DNA of 64,000 nt from contig CM062815.1 of NCBI GenBank assembly GCA_031772625.1, positions 916,328,979 through 916,392,978 of the forward strand. Direction: 5' to 3'. Every line of letters starts with the position of its first letter. Position 1 is the stretch's first letter. The position numbers and the translations under genes were made by a program. Of this stretch, positions 10,641 to 20,792 are shown piece by piece. The stretch is from Pinus tabuliformis. Taxonomy: Eukaryota > Streptophyta > Pinopsida > Pinales > Pinaceae. The notes beneath the pieces are model-generated. The model was given only the letters and a program-made list of their open reading frames with translations, searched no databases and was not told the DNA's origin.

Positions 10641-13600
10641 AAAGAAATTCTTGAAGAGCCCACTACTCTTTGTAGAATGTGGTCCATTTTTGGTAGTGGG
10701 TAGTGATATTTAAGGGAGACTTGGTTCAGATTTCTTAAGTCCACACATAGTCTAATCTCCCCTGTTTTCTTCCTCATGGGAACCAGATTGGATACCCATT
10801 CTGAAAATCTAATGGGTGCTATGATATCAGCTTCAAACATTCTTTTCAATTCTTTCTCAATCAAAGGGAGAAGCATAGGATTGATTCTCCTTATTTTTTG
10901 TTTGAAGGGCTTTTGATTTGGCTTTAAGGGAATGGTATGTTGAATAACAGAGGTGTCATAGGACTTAAGGTCCTCATAACTACAGGAAAATACATCTTGA
11001 AACTCTTTAAATAAATCAACATATTTTGGTTTTTGATCGGGAGGCAAAGACTTGGACAGTTTAATCATTTTGCGCTTCTCTGTTGTCCCAATATTACAGT
11101 CTTCCACAGCAGCGTTTAAGGGCTGCATCTTTGGCTTTTTGGGGACATCGTTTGAATCAAATATGTCTTCTAATGGAGTGAGGCTAGCAGGTAGAAAATT
11201 GTCTTTTAAATCAATCACTTCGGCCTCTGCTTTAGCTATTTCATCTAAATGAATTTGCTTAAGCTCTTGCATGTTTTTCTCATCAAAAATGGTTGGGTGC
11301 AGCATTTGATTTGCTGCTTCAGCTGTTATAGTTTGCTCATTTTGGCTCATTTGCTGTTGTGGGTCATCCATGGCATCTTCATCAATGTTTGAGCTTGAGA
11401 ATTCTTGCTGTAAAGTAAGAAAATTGTTGATTTGAGCATCATCCTCAAAAACTTGCCAATCTTTGGTATTTTTATGGACAGGAGGCCCGTGCTTTATCTC
11501 AACAGTAAAGTGGTAATTGGGCTCAAAGGGTAGCTTGCAAGTGCTAGCAAAAGTAGCTAGAATATGAGCATGCATGTTATGGCTTCTAGAAATCTTAGCA
11601 AGCTTGGATTCGGTGAAGGAATTGAGTATTTCTGTGGCAGCAGACCTATAAGATCTTAGCCTATTGTCATTAGTAACAAATTTACCTTTCATCTGTTGAA
11701 TGATCAAATCGGAGTCACCTAGAATGGACACTTTTGCAGCTCCTAGAGCTTTGAGCAGTTTAAGGCCTAAAAAGAGAGCCTCATACTCTGCCATGTTATT
11801 GGTGCATTTGAAGTTTAGTCTGTAAGCATGACTCTCTGCATGGCTGTTATGTGTATTGTGAAGCCATATTTCTGCCCCTGCTCCTATCTTATTAACAGAA
11901 CCATCAAACTCTAAATACCATGTGATTTCTTGCTTGTGGTTAGTATTAAGAGTTTCAGTCATTTTAGGATTGGGTGGACCTTGGTTTTGTGCTTTATGTG
12001 GTTCTTCTTGTATGCTGGTTGCACTAATTGTTTTAACAGTTTCATGGGTATGGGCAACCGACTCTTGATTGATACATGTTTCTTGTTCTAAAGGCAAAGG
12101 CTTCTCATCAGTGGGAGGGCAGCTATCATCATTGAACAATATAAAGGAATCCATATCAGAATGGATTGAGTAAATGGGAAAGTTTTGGGGTTTTTCCTCA
12201 CTACTTACCACATACTTCATCAGTGTTTCTCTATACAGTCTCTTTGGTTGCCCAAAGACTGAAATAGTGGCATAGGAGAGGTCTAGTTGGATAGATCCTT
12301 GGAGTTTTGCTCCCCAAGATCTTGATAAGATCATGCCATACTTTGGTGGAATGTCAGCAACCACCACGTCCATTAGGATCGTTTTGTTGGGAAATTGGAC
12401 TAAAGACACGCAAAGGTCTTTGATTAAGCCTAAACACTTGACCTGACTAGAATCAAATGAGAATAAGTCTCTGTAGGGTATAGTGACATCAAGGTTTAGC
12501 TTCTCCATTACAGCTTTGGGCATTAGATTGTGTGAAGCACCTGAATCAAACATAACATTGTGCAACACTTTATCATGAATGTGAAAACTGACATGAAAGG
12601 GTAGAACAACTCTATGTCCTGATTTACCATTGACTTCAGGACAAAACAGTAATTCAGGTTGATTATCTAAGACATTAACATCATCCCTGTTCTCTGGCAT
12701 TTGCAGTGATATTTTCATTTGCTGTCTGTACACATCATGTTTGGCAAGCTCAGAGAGAGGAATAGATATTTTTAATTTACCAATTTCTGCTTCTAAATCA
12801 AAAGGTTTTTCTGACTGTGTTTTAGTATTGTGACTGGTAGATTTTCCCTTTTCAATTGTATCTTCATTGATCTTCTCTTGGTTATCAGTGATTTCTTGAG
12901 ATTGCTCTATTATGGGAAGACTTTGACGAGTTCTATTTACATTGTCTTTTGAGGGAAAGGATAAAAAAGGCTGGTTATTAGAGGGCTGCACGTCAGATAC
13001 ATCCTCTATGGTCACTTCTTTTAATTTTGGGTCTGTTTTATCAGCAGGTTCTGTGATAGCGGCCTTTTCCTTTACTTTCTTAGCTAGCTTGGCATCCTTT
13101 GGCTTGATGGGATCAGAGACATCAATGGTTCTTGTTCTCAATTTGTATTGTTTATGAACTTCGTAGACAGCTGAATCATAGCCTTGTTTGAAGTCAAATG
13201 ACTCTCCAGACTTGGTTTGAAATTGATTTATATCATGGTCATCTTGGTCTTCTTGGGTTAGGAATACTTTTTGTTCACTCTTCAAACCCATCAAGTTTAT
13301 GTGAGTGTCCTCTATCTGCTCACTAGATGTGGATGCTTCAACATAGTTTTCATGAAAAGGAGGTCTTATATCATGGTCAGGACTTGCCCTTCCAACGTTT
13401 GGGTTCTGATTTTTTCTAAAGTTTGGATTTCTGATAGGATTGTTTTGCTGTCCTTCCCATGAGGCTTTTCTTTCAATAGTTCCCATTCTATTTTCAAAGC
13501 TGTCCATACCTTTGATGATTGTGTCCAATTTTTGCTCAAACGCTGAAGGTTCATCTTTGAAAGTGGTTCTTCTCTCAGCTCTTGCTCTATTTTCCTTGGA

Positions 13601-14428
13601 AATCAGATTTGCCTCCACACTAACAGCTACATTCTGCATGTCTGCTAAGGTTTGAGGGGCTCTTTCCCTTAATTGATAAGCCATGTCTGAATCAAATCCA
13701 TCAGGGAATTTGTATAAAGCAAGGCCAGGTGGAGGTCTCAGTTTTTGTGGAATAGCGTTGTAAACATTGTTAAACCTGGCACAATAGTCTAAGACAGCTT
13801 CTTGAGGGCCTCTTTTGATAGTGTCATACTCGGATAATATGTGCAGAGGGTCAGCTATGGAATTTGCAGCAAGTGCTCTAAACCAAGGCCTTACATCTCC
13901 TGTTAAACTTTGGACAAAAATCTTCATTCTTACACTATCATCATCTATTTCATAACTCTCAAAAAAGTCTTGCATTTTCTTGGTATATTGCAGGGCTGTG
14001 CCAGAACTAGTAGCATCAAAGTATGTGATTTTGGTTTGATAATCCTGAGGCATAGCCCCTGGATTTGCAGGTAACTGTAAAGGTGCATATCTGTTAGCCA
14101 TATTTACAGGGATAAGTGGAACAATTGGAACAACTCGGACAGCTGTAATAACAATGGTGGTAGTGGTAGTATGCGCAGTGAATGGAGGTGTGGAAAAGGT
14201 GCTTGGAGAGGTGGATGATGAACAAGGGGAAGTAGGGGTTGAACGAAACAAAACTTTAACAGGGGTTGGAAAACAGCTTGGCTGAACTGTTTCAGGACTA
14301 GAATCTGCAAACACTTCTTGTTTTTGTTTGCTAAAGTTTCTAGAGATTAAATTGGGATTTTCAAAAACAGCTGGTGGATTTGGGTCTGGATTTGACCTAG
14401 TATTATATGTTTTCTTCTTGGGAGCCAA
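10544..14428 (-). CDS. Gag-protease-extra RNase H-RT polyprotein (E)
   Basis: A 1,294-codon open frame, the longest in the window. By residue: gag capsid about 150-280 (VRPWFRALAAN, LDYCARFNNVY), acidic/basic linker 280-600, aspartic protease about 627-720 with MFDSGASHNLM, RNase H about 833-960, then RT from about 1,105 (fingers: GEIRLCVDLRNLNQ). The RNase H has D (LEFDGS), E (NNMAEYEAL) and D (LGDSDLI); the fourth acidic position, usually in an ADALA-like motif, reads AHILA. The frame is opened by TTG with a stop just upstream, so the true ATG is probably mutated; the next ATG is at 14,101. RT runs off frame near 10,620. Confidence 0.9.
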   Translation of the reverse strand: MAPKKKTYNTRSNPDPNPPAVFENPNLISRNFSKQKQEVFADSSPETVQPSCFPTPVKVLFRSTPTSPCSSSTSPSTFSTPPFTAHTTTTTIVITAVRVVPIVPLIPVNMANRYAPLQLPANPGAMPQDYQTKITYFDATSSGTALQYTKKMQDFFESYEIDDDSVRMKIFVQSLTGDVRPWFRALAANSIADPLHILSEYDTIKRGPQEAVLDYCARFNNVYNAIPQKLRPPPGLALYKFPDGFDSDMAYQLRERAPQTLADMQNVAVSVEANLISKENRARAERRTTFKDEPSAFEQKLDTIIKGMDSFENRMGTIERKASWEGQQNNPIRNPNFRKNQNPNVGRASPDHDIRPPFHENYVEASTSSEQIEDTHINLMGLKSEQKVFLTQEDQDDHDINQFQTKSGESFDFKQGYDSAVYEVHKQYKLRTRTIDVSDPIKPKDAKLAKKVKEKAAITEPADKTDPKLKEVTIEDVSDVQPSNNQPFLSFPSKDNVNRTRQSLPIIEQSQEITDNQEKINEDTIEKGKSTSHNTKTQSEKPFDLEAEIGKLKISIPLSELAKHDVYRQQMKISLQMPENRDDVNVLDNQPELLFCPEVNGKSGHRVVLPFHVSFHIHDKVLHNVMFDSGASHNLMPKAVMEKLNLDVTIPYRDLFSFDSSQVKCLGLIKDLCVSLVQFPNKTILMDVVVADIPPKYGMILSRSWGAKLQGSIQLDLSYATISVFGQPKRLYRETLMKYVVSSEEKPQNFPIYSIHSDMDSFILFNDDSCPPTDEKPLPLEQETCINQESVAHTHETVKTISATSIQEEPHKAQNQGPPNPKMTETLNTNHKQEITWYLEFDGSVNKIGAGAEIWLHNTHNSHAESHAYRLNFKCTNNMAEYEALFLGLKLLKALGAAKVSILGDSDLIIQQMKGKFVTNDNRLRSYRSAATEILNSFTESKLAKISRSHNMHAHILATFASTCKLPFEPNYHFTVEIKHGPPVHKNTKDWQVFEDDAQINNFLTLQQEFSSSNIDEDAMDDPQQQMSQNEQTITAEAANQMLHPTIFDEKNMQELKQIHLDEIAKAEAEVIDLKDNFLPASLTPLEDIFDSNDVPKKPKMQPLNAAVEDCNIGTTEKRKMIKLSKSLPPDQKPKYVDLFKEFQDVFSCSYEDLKSYDTSVIQHTIPLKPNQKPFKQKIRRINPMLLPLIEKELKRMFEADIIAPIRFSEWVSNLVPMRKKTGEIRLCVDLRNLNQVSLKYHYPLPKMDHILQRVVGSSRISLLDGFSGLIKYLFTRMTKTRHPLQQCGEHLSM

Positions 14429-14460
14429 CTTCTAACTTTTTTTTTGAAATTTTCTGAATA

Positions 14461-14482
14461 AGTTCCCCAGCGAAGTCCCCAA
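14461..14482 (-). promoter_or_regulatory. Primer binding site of E
   Basis: Three bases after the LTR end (14,486) the minus strand reads TTGGGGACTTCGCTGGGGAA. It resembles the TGGCGACT..GCTGGGGA type that I recall for Tat-branch elements; I cannot name the tRNA from the sequence alone. Confidence 0.6.
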
Positions 14483-14485
14483 TGA

Positions 14486-17400
14486 TGTTATCACTCAGGT
14501 TGTCCCTTGGCTCCTTAAGGGATACAGCCGAGGCAACCACAAACCAATCTTTGGGCTGCAGGTCCTAGCCTACCTGTAGTCAGAGAGGGCTCTCTCTTTA
14601 TGTTTTAACTTTGTTTTGGGCTGATTTTAGGCTAGTTATGGTGTACATGGGTTTTGTTTTGATTTTGGTGGGAAGGATGATGTTTTCAAGTGGAGTTGGG
14701 ATGCATAGTGTGAGAAGTTCAAAACATTGGGCATGGAGTCATGGATTAGGGCTTGTTGTTGCGTTTTCATGGTCACAAGAGGAATATAGAGCATGATAGC
14801 TACACACTGAACAATATCAAGCTGGAATAAAGATGGAATGAAGGTCAGAGATGAAGGGAAACTAAGAATCTTTCATCAGCTAACAGAGAGGGAAGGTGAA
14901 TGATAGTTTGTCTAGGAGCAGTTAAGAATTCCTAAATAACAGTCATATGTGAAAGAAACAGGGTAAACATGATCATTTAAGTATGCATATTCATAACCAT
15001 TTCTGAAGAAAACATATAGAAATAGCAAGAACTGAGCATACGGTGCATTCAAGCAAAACCTAAGCTATTCTTCTTTCTTGCTATTTAGATGGTAACACAA
15101 TGGTGCATAAACATATGTAAACAGTAAACAGAGTTAGGAAAACACTTATTGAGCCATGTAGTAGCACAGGAATTCCACAGTCACTCTTTGGCCATTAAAT
15201 AACACAACATTCAGTCCTTCATCCAAAACATTCCAACACTCTTTGATTACAGAGCTTCTAAAAAATACAGCGCAAGTCCAGAATGAGGATTATCAACCAA
15301 CCAACCCTTTAAACAATGAATTAGGGTGGTTTATATAGGGAAAATATCTAAAAATATCTATTACAGAACATCTTAAACAGATATGAGGGAAATGAGTTCT
15401 TTAATCTAATATTGTCCTGGAATTAATGCAAGAAGATATCTATTTGAGCTTCGCTAGAGGCAGTTGCATCGAAATGAGTTAATATGGTGTCGCTATGGCT
15501 ATGTGCTGTTCATTTAGCCATAACTGTGTGTTGGGCTTTGATTCCCTGCTCTTGAGTGGCTTTGATGTGTATTAACGGTGATTTGAGAGCCTTAAATGGC
15601 TTCACCGCTTTCTTTGACTTTTGCTTGGGGGCCTTTAATGTCCACCCGCTTTGATATTGCCGATATGATACTCTTTGCCGCTTCACTGATACTCTTTAAT
15701 TTAATCTGGGATTTATCTTTCCTCTGATACTCTTTTACAGTTGAATCGGGCCACTTTCTCTCCCTTGATGTGCTTGAAACTGTCAAATCTCCCCTTTTCT
15801 GCCCTTTCAAGGCAAAAATGGCTACTGCAAATGCTTTTCATGGCCTCTAGAATGCTATCAGCGCTGGCCGATTTGAATATGAACATAAATGAAGAAATCC
15901 TGTCAAACTACGAATTTTCAGGCCTGCTGGTAGCCGAGCCATGAGAAGCCCTCTATTTTGATCAATTTTTCTTAGCGATGCGTGTCAAAAACTGCCTCTG
16001 TTTCTTGTTTTAGGCTTCCTTTGATGCAATTTTCACCCTTTGTGCCTTTTTTGTGATGACGTTAGCATGATGTCAGTGGGGGGTTTCGGGTACGGCAGGG
16101 TGACGTGGTAGGGTGACACGTAGAAGTGGCGGGCTCGTTGCGACTTGGGGGCTTGATCGGACGGCAGCGATTAAATCGACGATCGGCAATCGGCGGGGAC
16201 AGGGGCCGATGACTTTTATATATGCGATGCGATGGGAGTGATCGCCGATATCGAAAAAGCGATAAGGCATGCAGCTGTGCGAAAATGGAAATAATGCGAT
16301 TGCGATAATGAGTGGATCACGATGCGATATGCTTTCGGGTGCGATAGTAATATTACATCGGTGGATGAGAGGGGGGCATATATATATAGGTACAGAAACC
16401 TTGGGACTACCGATCGTGATATCGTGATCGGCGGTTTGCTATCAGAGCGTGAATATATATGGGCCAACAAAGTCATTTCCTCCTCCGACAACGATATCGT
16501 GTCGAAGGGAGGGGGATATGGATCAGAGGAATGCTTTTTTAATCGGCGAAGGCCTAATGTGATCAGAAGAAGGCTTAATGCAATGGAGATGGGTTTTAGT
16601 GCATCAGATGAAGATTTTCAAGCTTTAGGAAGGGTCCCTAATGCATTGGAAGGGGTCCGATAGCATTTGAAAGGGGGTTTTGTGTTGGGAAGGAGTCAAA
16701 ACACCTTAGGAAGATGGTTTTTGAGCAAAATGAGGGTTCTTACTAAGTTTCAAGTAAACTTAGTAATTCCCTAGCAATATTTATGGTTATATTTCAACCA
16801 GAGGAGGGGATATGTAAATAATGGGATTTTTACTATATTTTTTAGTATGGGAAGGGGAAATAAGGAGGAATTTAGATAATAGAGTTTAGGAGTTAATATG
16901 AATTTTGTGAAGAAAGCGCTAAGGATAGAAATCTTAGGCTTTAAAGGGTAAACAGGACCTGTATAAGAAATATAAGCATGCTTAAGCAAAGCAGATCTTT
17001 ACTTAGGCAAATGCTATGGAATATGATGAATTTTTAAAGATATCAAGCAGATCTTAACATCTTTAGGGGAATTTAGTGAATGATTTGGGGGAAAGGAAGA
17101 AAGGGAAGTTAATTATGCCTCGTTTGAGCTGCTCCAAGGGAAAATTGCCTTGCACTTGTGATTTGAAGTAAAATAACACTTTGAAATACAAAATTGATCA
17201 CACTTATTCATTCTGCAACCTCAAAACTACTTACCCAGCCTACTTACCTAAATTTTTTTCTTCTTTTTGGTTTGGGTGCACTTAGACTTGCAGACCCTGA
17301 TTATCTTCTTTTCTTTTGACTGCCCTCCTATCTAAAATCAACCCTTATCTCTTCCAAGGACCCAGATTAAGCAGTTGGGCTCCTTCATTTCTCTACCTAG

Positions 17401-17655
17401 CTACTCATCTGCCAAGCTTAAGCTGTTTGGACAGATATTCATTCTCTATCTTCTAAAACAAGTAATTTAAACCTAGGGAAGCCAAGATTAAGTTGTTTGG
17501 CTTTCCCTTAACTGTAAAACTCTTCAAAAATGGTACAATTCTTCAAAATGGAACTTCTTGGAAATATGGAACCTTGCAGCATGCAAAGATGACATATTTG
17601 GCATGTAAAACAGTCAATCATGAAATATGAAACCTATTGCAATAGGAGGCTAAGA
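14486..17655 (-). repeat. 5' LTR of E
   Basis: 3,170 bp, from tgttatcact to ggctaaga (the last CA is mutated to GA). It is nearly identical to the left LTR. In element direction it carries a TATATAAAAG box at 16,213-16,222 and a CpG-dense region full of GCGAT motifs at about 16,220-16,370. Confidence 0.9.
16213..16222 (-). promoter_or_regulatory. TATA box in 5' LTR of E
   Basis: TATATAAAAG on the minus strand, conserved between both LTRs. As this is the 5' LTR it would drive the gag-pol transcript toward lower coordinates. Confidence 0.6.
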
Positions 17656-18010
17656 AACCCCATGGACATTAACATAATTATTGAGTCGAGAGTCTCCCCG
17701 TGGAAATTAAAAAATTTATTGAGTCAAGAGACTCATTCTACAACCCAGTGTGAAGGCTTGCTATGTGTAAGTATGTTTGTCCCTCTTAAAATAAAAATAA
17801 AATATTCTCTAAATAGCTAAAAATGTCTGCTATAATAAAAAAGAAAAAATAAAATTATCTGAGTAAGATGTTTAAAACTTATACTTTTCAAATACAATAT
17901 GTAATTAGATTTACATTCCATTTTTACATTTAATAAGTCACCTATACACAATTCTCTCGTACCTATATTGCACATGTATAAATAAGTAATTTTACCATTA
18001 ATACAATGCT
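17656..18010 (-). repeat. 5' LTR of Copia G, right piece
   Basis: Begins with the aaccc duplication shared with 4,720-4,724 and continues the interrupted LTR of G. AT-rich, with no coding signal. Its right end cannot be set exactly; candidates for a terminal CA are near 18,005-18,015, just before gag of F resumes. Confidence 0.55.
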
Positions 18011-18013
18011 CTT

Positions 18014-18282
18014 TCATTGTGCTCTTTCACTGTGGAGTTTATTTCACCTTCTCCATTATTTTTTTGCACATTAGGTTGTTTGATCTGTAATTTAAGAAGC
18101 TCCACAATTGTATTTCGAGTGGCAACAATATTTTTCAATGCATCTTCAAGTTTAGTACTTTCGTGATCACCCATTGTCCTTCCTTCTTCTGACTCTCCTT
18201 GGTCTTCATTTTTGCCTTGACTTCAGGCCCTCTTCCCTTTCCAATTGATGGTGATCCCCTTTTGTTTCACCTTCCTTGGCAT
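18014..18282 (-). pseudogene. Gag N-terminus of Gypsy-like element F
   Basis: The minus strand has an ATG at 18,282 (MPRKVKQKGITINWK...), one stop after about 19 codons, then an open stretch (DHESTKLEDALKNIVATR...LLKLQIKQ) until 18,014, where the LTR of G cuts in. The helical ATRNTIVELLKLQ segment and the position right after LTR and PBS suggest a gag start, but I recognise no family. The rest of F lies left of G, outside the window. Confidence 0.5.
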
Positions 18283-18300
18283 CCCACAGCTAGCCAAGAT

Positions 18301-18316
18301 AGTGAATCTGATACCG
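18301..18316 (-). promoter_or_regulatory. Primer binding site of F (tRNA-Met type, mutated)
   Basis: Minus strand CGGTATCAGATTCACT, a one-base change from TGGTATCAGA. It lies three bases from a plausible LTR end (tgatattaac at 18,320) and just upstream of the gag-like ATG at 18,282. Confidence 0.6.
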
Positions 18317-18319
18317 CTA

Positions 18320-19890
18320 TGATATTAACTTTAGCTAATATTTAGAGAATGGATTCCTCAATCATTGAAAATTCCGTAAACAACATACCAAAAATAATTA
18401 TACTCACCATTTAAGCCAAAAGAATCATTTTCTTATTATTAAAGATATCTCCAACAATATGTTGGTGCATTACACTTAATAGAAAGAGGGCATAGATGTA
18501 ATCAACTGCTAAATACTTCAATGACACAACAAAATAATTTACTGAGTTATTTTACACAACGAAAAAAAAACAATTAGACTTGCTGTGTATCAGGAGGCTT
18601 ACAATTTCTACCAATGCATGATAGAGTAATATAGGTTCACAATTTCCACTAATGTGTGATAGAGTAACACTCTCCTCCATAGATGACGCAATGGTTGACC
18701 TCTCCACTATTGCATTGTTGCAATGGTCACACGCTGCCTAGCTGGGGTACACACTTAGTCTCTCCTGCGAACTCAACAAGCCCAGACTCCAGCGATGCTG
18801 GTTATTTGACCCAACGCTTGTGATAATTTTAGCAGACCATGATTTCGGCAGAGACCAACTTCTCCTGCTGCAGACAGAGACAAAAAAGTAGTGATCCCTC
18901 TCTTCTGTGAACTCAAAAATCCCAGACTCCAGCGATGGTGGATATTTGACCCAACAACTGTGATGATTACAGTAGGCCACGATTTCAACAGAGACCAACT
19001 TCTCTTGCTATAGATAGAGACAACGAAGTAGTGATCCCCTTCCAGCTGCACATGGACTGATAAGAAAACATTACAGGTAGAATGACTAACTAGCCTAGGT
19101 TCAGTCCTCCTTAAATGATCAGAATGTTGTTGGTGCACTCCGCATGAATCATAGATAATCTTGTAGAGACGATTCAGACTTATACTCTTGATTTGCTGGA
19201 TATGTGATGCATAAACCCTCTCTTGAATTAAAAGGAAAAAAAAAGATAAAATATATCTGACTAGCTAGGGGTTCAGGGAACCACCGAAGTTAGGTTTCCT
19301 TCTAGGGTGCGAGATTGGATTCCACCAAAGAGAGGCTGGGGACCTCACCTGAAAATCCTCACTTGAAAACTCACTTAACCTCTCACACTTTCGATGAAGA
19401 GAAAACCAAATTCCATATCTTTCCCTCGATCTTCCTCCTCCTTTTATAGTTGGGCTGCTCAAAAGAAGCTATGGGCCAATACTTGGGGTCAAAAACAAAA
19501 ACCATGGGTTAATGTCGCTTGTTCATTTATTTATTTATTACTACTATTATTATTAATATTATTTGGTCCAACGGTCAATCGGTTGGGGATATTACATTTA
19601 CTTACAATGAAATTTCTAAAAGATTTATAGTAGTAAACAAGAGTTTAATGACAACAAAATTTCTGAAGGATAGTATTTACATTTACTGTTGCAAACCGGA
19701 GTTAATTACAATAAAATAAATTTCTGAAGGAAACTTAAAATGAAGGATATATAATTTTTGGTGGTTCAAATTATTTTTTTAATTGAAGAGTAGTCAATTT
19801 TCTAGTGATTTGAAATACGCATTTTTTTAAGAGGCCATTGGAAAAATAAAATATTTGGAGGCTAATTAGATTTGAACCTAGCTCTTTACT
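18320..19890 (-). repeat. 5' LTR of element F
   Basis: Defined on the left by the PBS. A CTATAAAAGG box on the minus strand at about 19,440-19,450 fits an LTR promoter, so U3 extends right of it to an unresolved end before 19,890. The LTR holds two tandem duplications (18,596-18,673 and 18,763-19,042) and three copies of a short aaatttct-type motif at about 19,602, 19,650 and 19,708. No coding signal. Confidence 0.5.
18763..19042. repeat. Tandem duplication, 140-bp unit
   Basis: cccagactccagcgatg recurs at 18,781 and 18,921, and flanking words (gaactcaa, tatttgacccaac, gagaccaacttctc) recur in the same order, giving two imperfect units of 140 bp. Confidence 0.85.
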
Positions 19891-19894
19891 AGGT
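19890..19894. repeat. Target site duplication of A (left)
   Basis: taggt, matched by taggt at 43,023-43,027. Confidence 0.85.
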
Positions 19895-20748
19895 TGTTGG
19901 GGCCTTCATTTTCATTTTAAAATATTTTTTAAGATTTTGAAGATATGAAGAAGAGGAAACGGGTGGTGGTAGTAATGGTTAAGTTGTGGCAAAGACAACT
20001 AGGGTGGAATGCACGAACATGCAGTTGCGGAATGGTTTTGGAAAGGTGTCAGTAGAAGGCAGGGTAAATCGAGCGAACAAGACAGATGAGAGGTAGCCAA
20101 CGAAAGGAAAAACTGAGAAGGAACTAGCAATTCAAGTGACAGAAGGAATACAAAAGGAGAAATTCGTAAGGAGAAATGAGTTGGTTGCGGTTTGATGGAT
20201 TGGTAACAACTTCTAGTCACAGACGAGCAAAGAGGAAGATGCAGTTGTTCAGAACATCTGGATTGAAGAACTGAACCAGTAGTCGAGAAGCAAGCTGAGT
20301 CTGTCATAGGAAGTTAGATCATGTAATCAGGTATTTCATGTAGTTACTTTTGGCTAAGGACAATGTATTATGTATTTCTCTTTGGTTGACTTAAGATGAA
20401 TGAAGATCTGGACTGGTTTCTTGGTATGATGTATGTAATTGAGTATGATACATGGACCTACTAAAATTTTAAATGTACTGCAAGTTTATGTATGTGGCAG
20501 ATTCATTGTACAAAATGATATGCTCTTATCCTGAGTCTATGTATAATGTTGCTTATATACTAATGGTTGATATAACCTTGACCCCATGTTGAACCCCTCT
20601 TATTTCTGGTCGTGGCATGCCTCGGGTGAGACTCGTTACCAATTGGGTAAGATGAAACTGTCGACATTGTCCTAGACTACAATGAGCCATTGTGTGCCCT
20701 CCGCGACTGAACCTAGGGTCTTCCCCTGATGCCACTTTTATGCCAACA
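19895..20748 (+). repeat. 5' LTR of A
   Basis: 854 bp, tgttggggcc to tgccaaca. Matches 42,185-43,022 throughout with many substitutions and small gaps. Confidence 0.9.
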
Positions 20749-20750
20749 AA

Positions 20751-20768
20751 TGGTTCCATTGCCAAGAC
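20751..20768 (+). promoter_or_regulatory. Primer binding site of A
   Basis: tggttccattgccaagac, two bases after the LTR end. It matches the complement of tRNA-Glu or tRNA-Asp 3' ends (TGG..CCGTTGCCGGG) with a few changes; the PBS of B is the same type. Confidence 0.7.
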
Positions 20769-20792
20769 CCAAATTTATAAGAACCGATTCAG

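Larger units (their letters stand above)
4725..17655 (-). mobile_element. Complete Tat-like Gypsy element E
   Basis: This 12.9-kb element has two 3.2-kb LTRs starting tgttatcactc, a 5-bp duplication aaccc, a primer binding site next to the right LTR and one gag-pol unit on the minus strand. Domain order is gag, protease, extra RNase H, RT, RNase H remnant, integrase, which makes it Gypsy. The extra RNase H, the long LTRs and the type of PBS point to the Tat/Ogre branch. Only one frameshift, two stop codons and a lost start codon were seen in pol/gag. Over the first 190 LTR bases I count four differences, so it is the youngest element of the window. Confidence 0.9.

Noticed and set aside
18738-19138. 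Two overlapping minus-strand open frames of 86 and 121 codons
   Set aside because: They arise because a 140-bp duplication repeats the same stop-free DNA in an LTR. No family resemblance.
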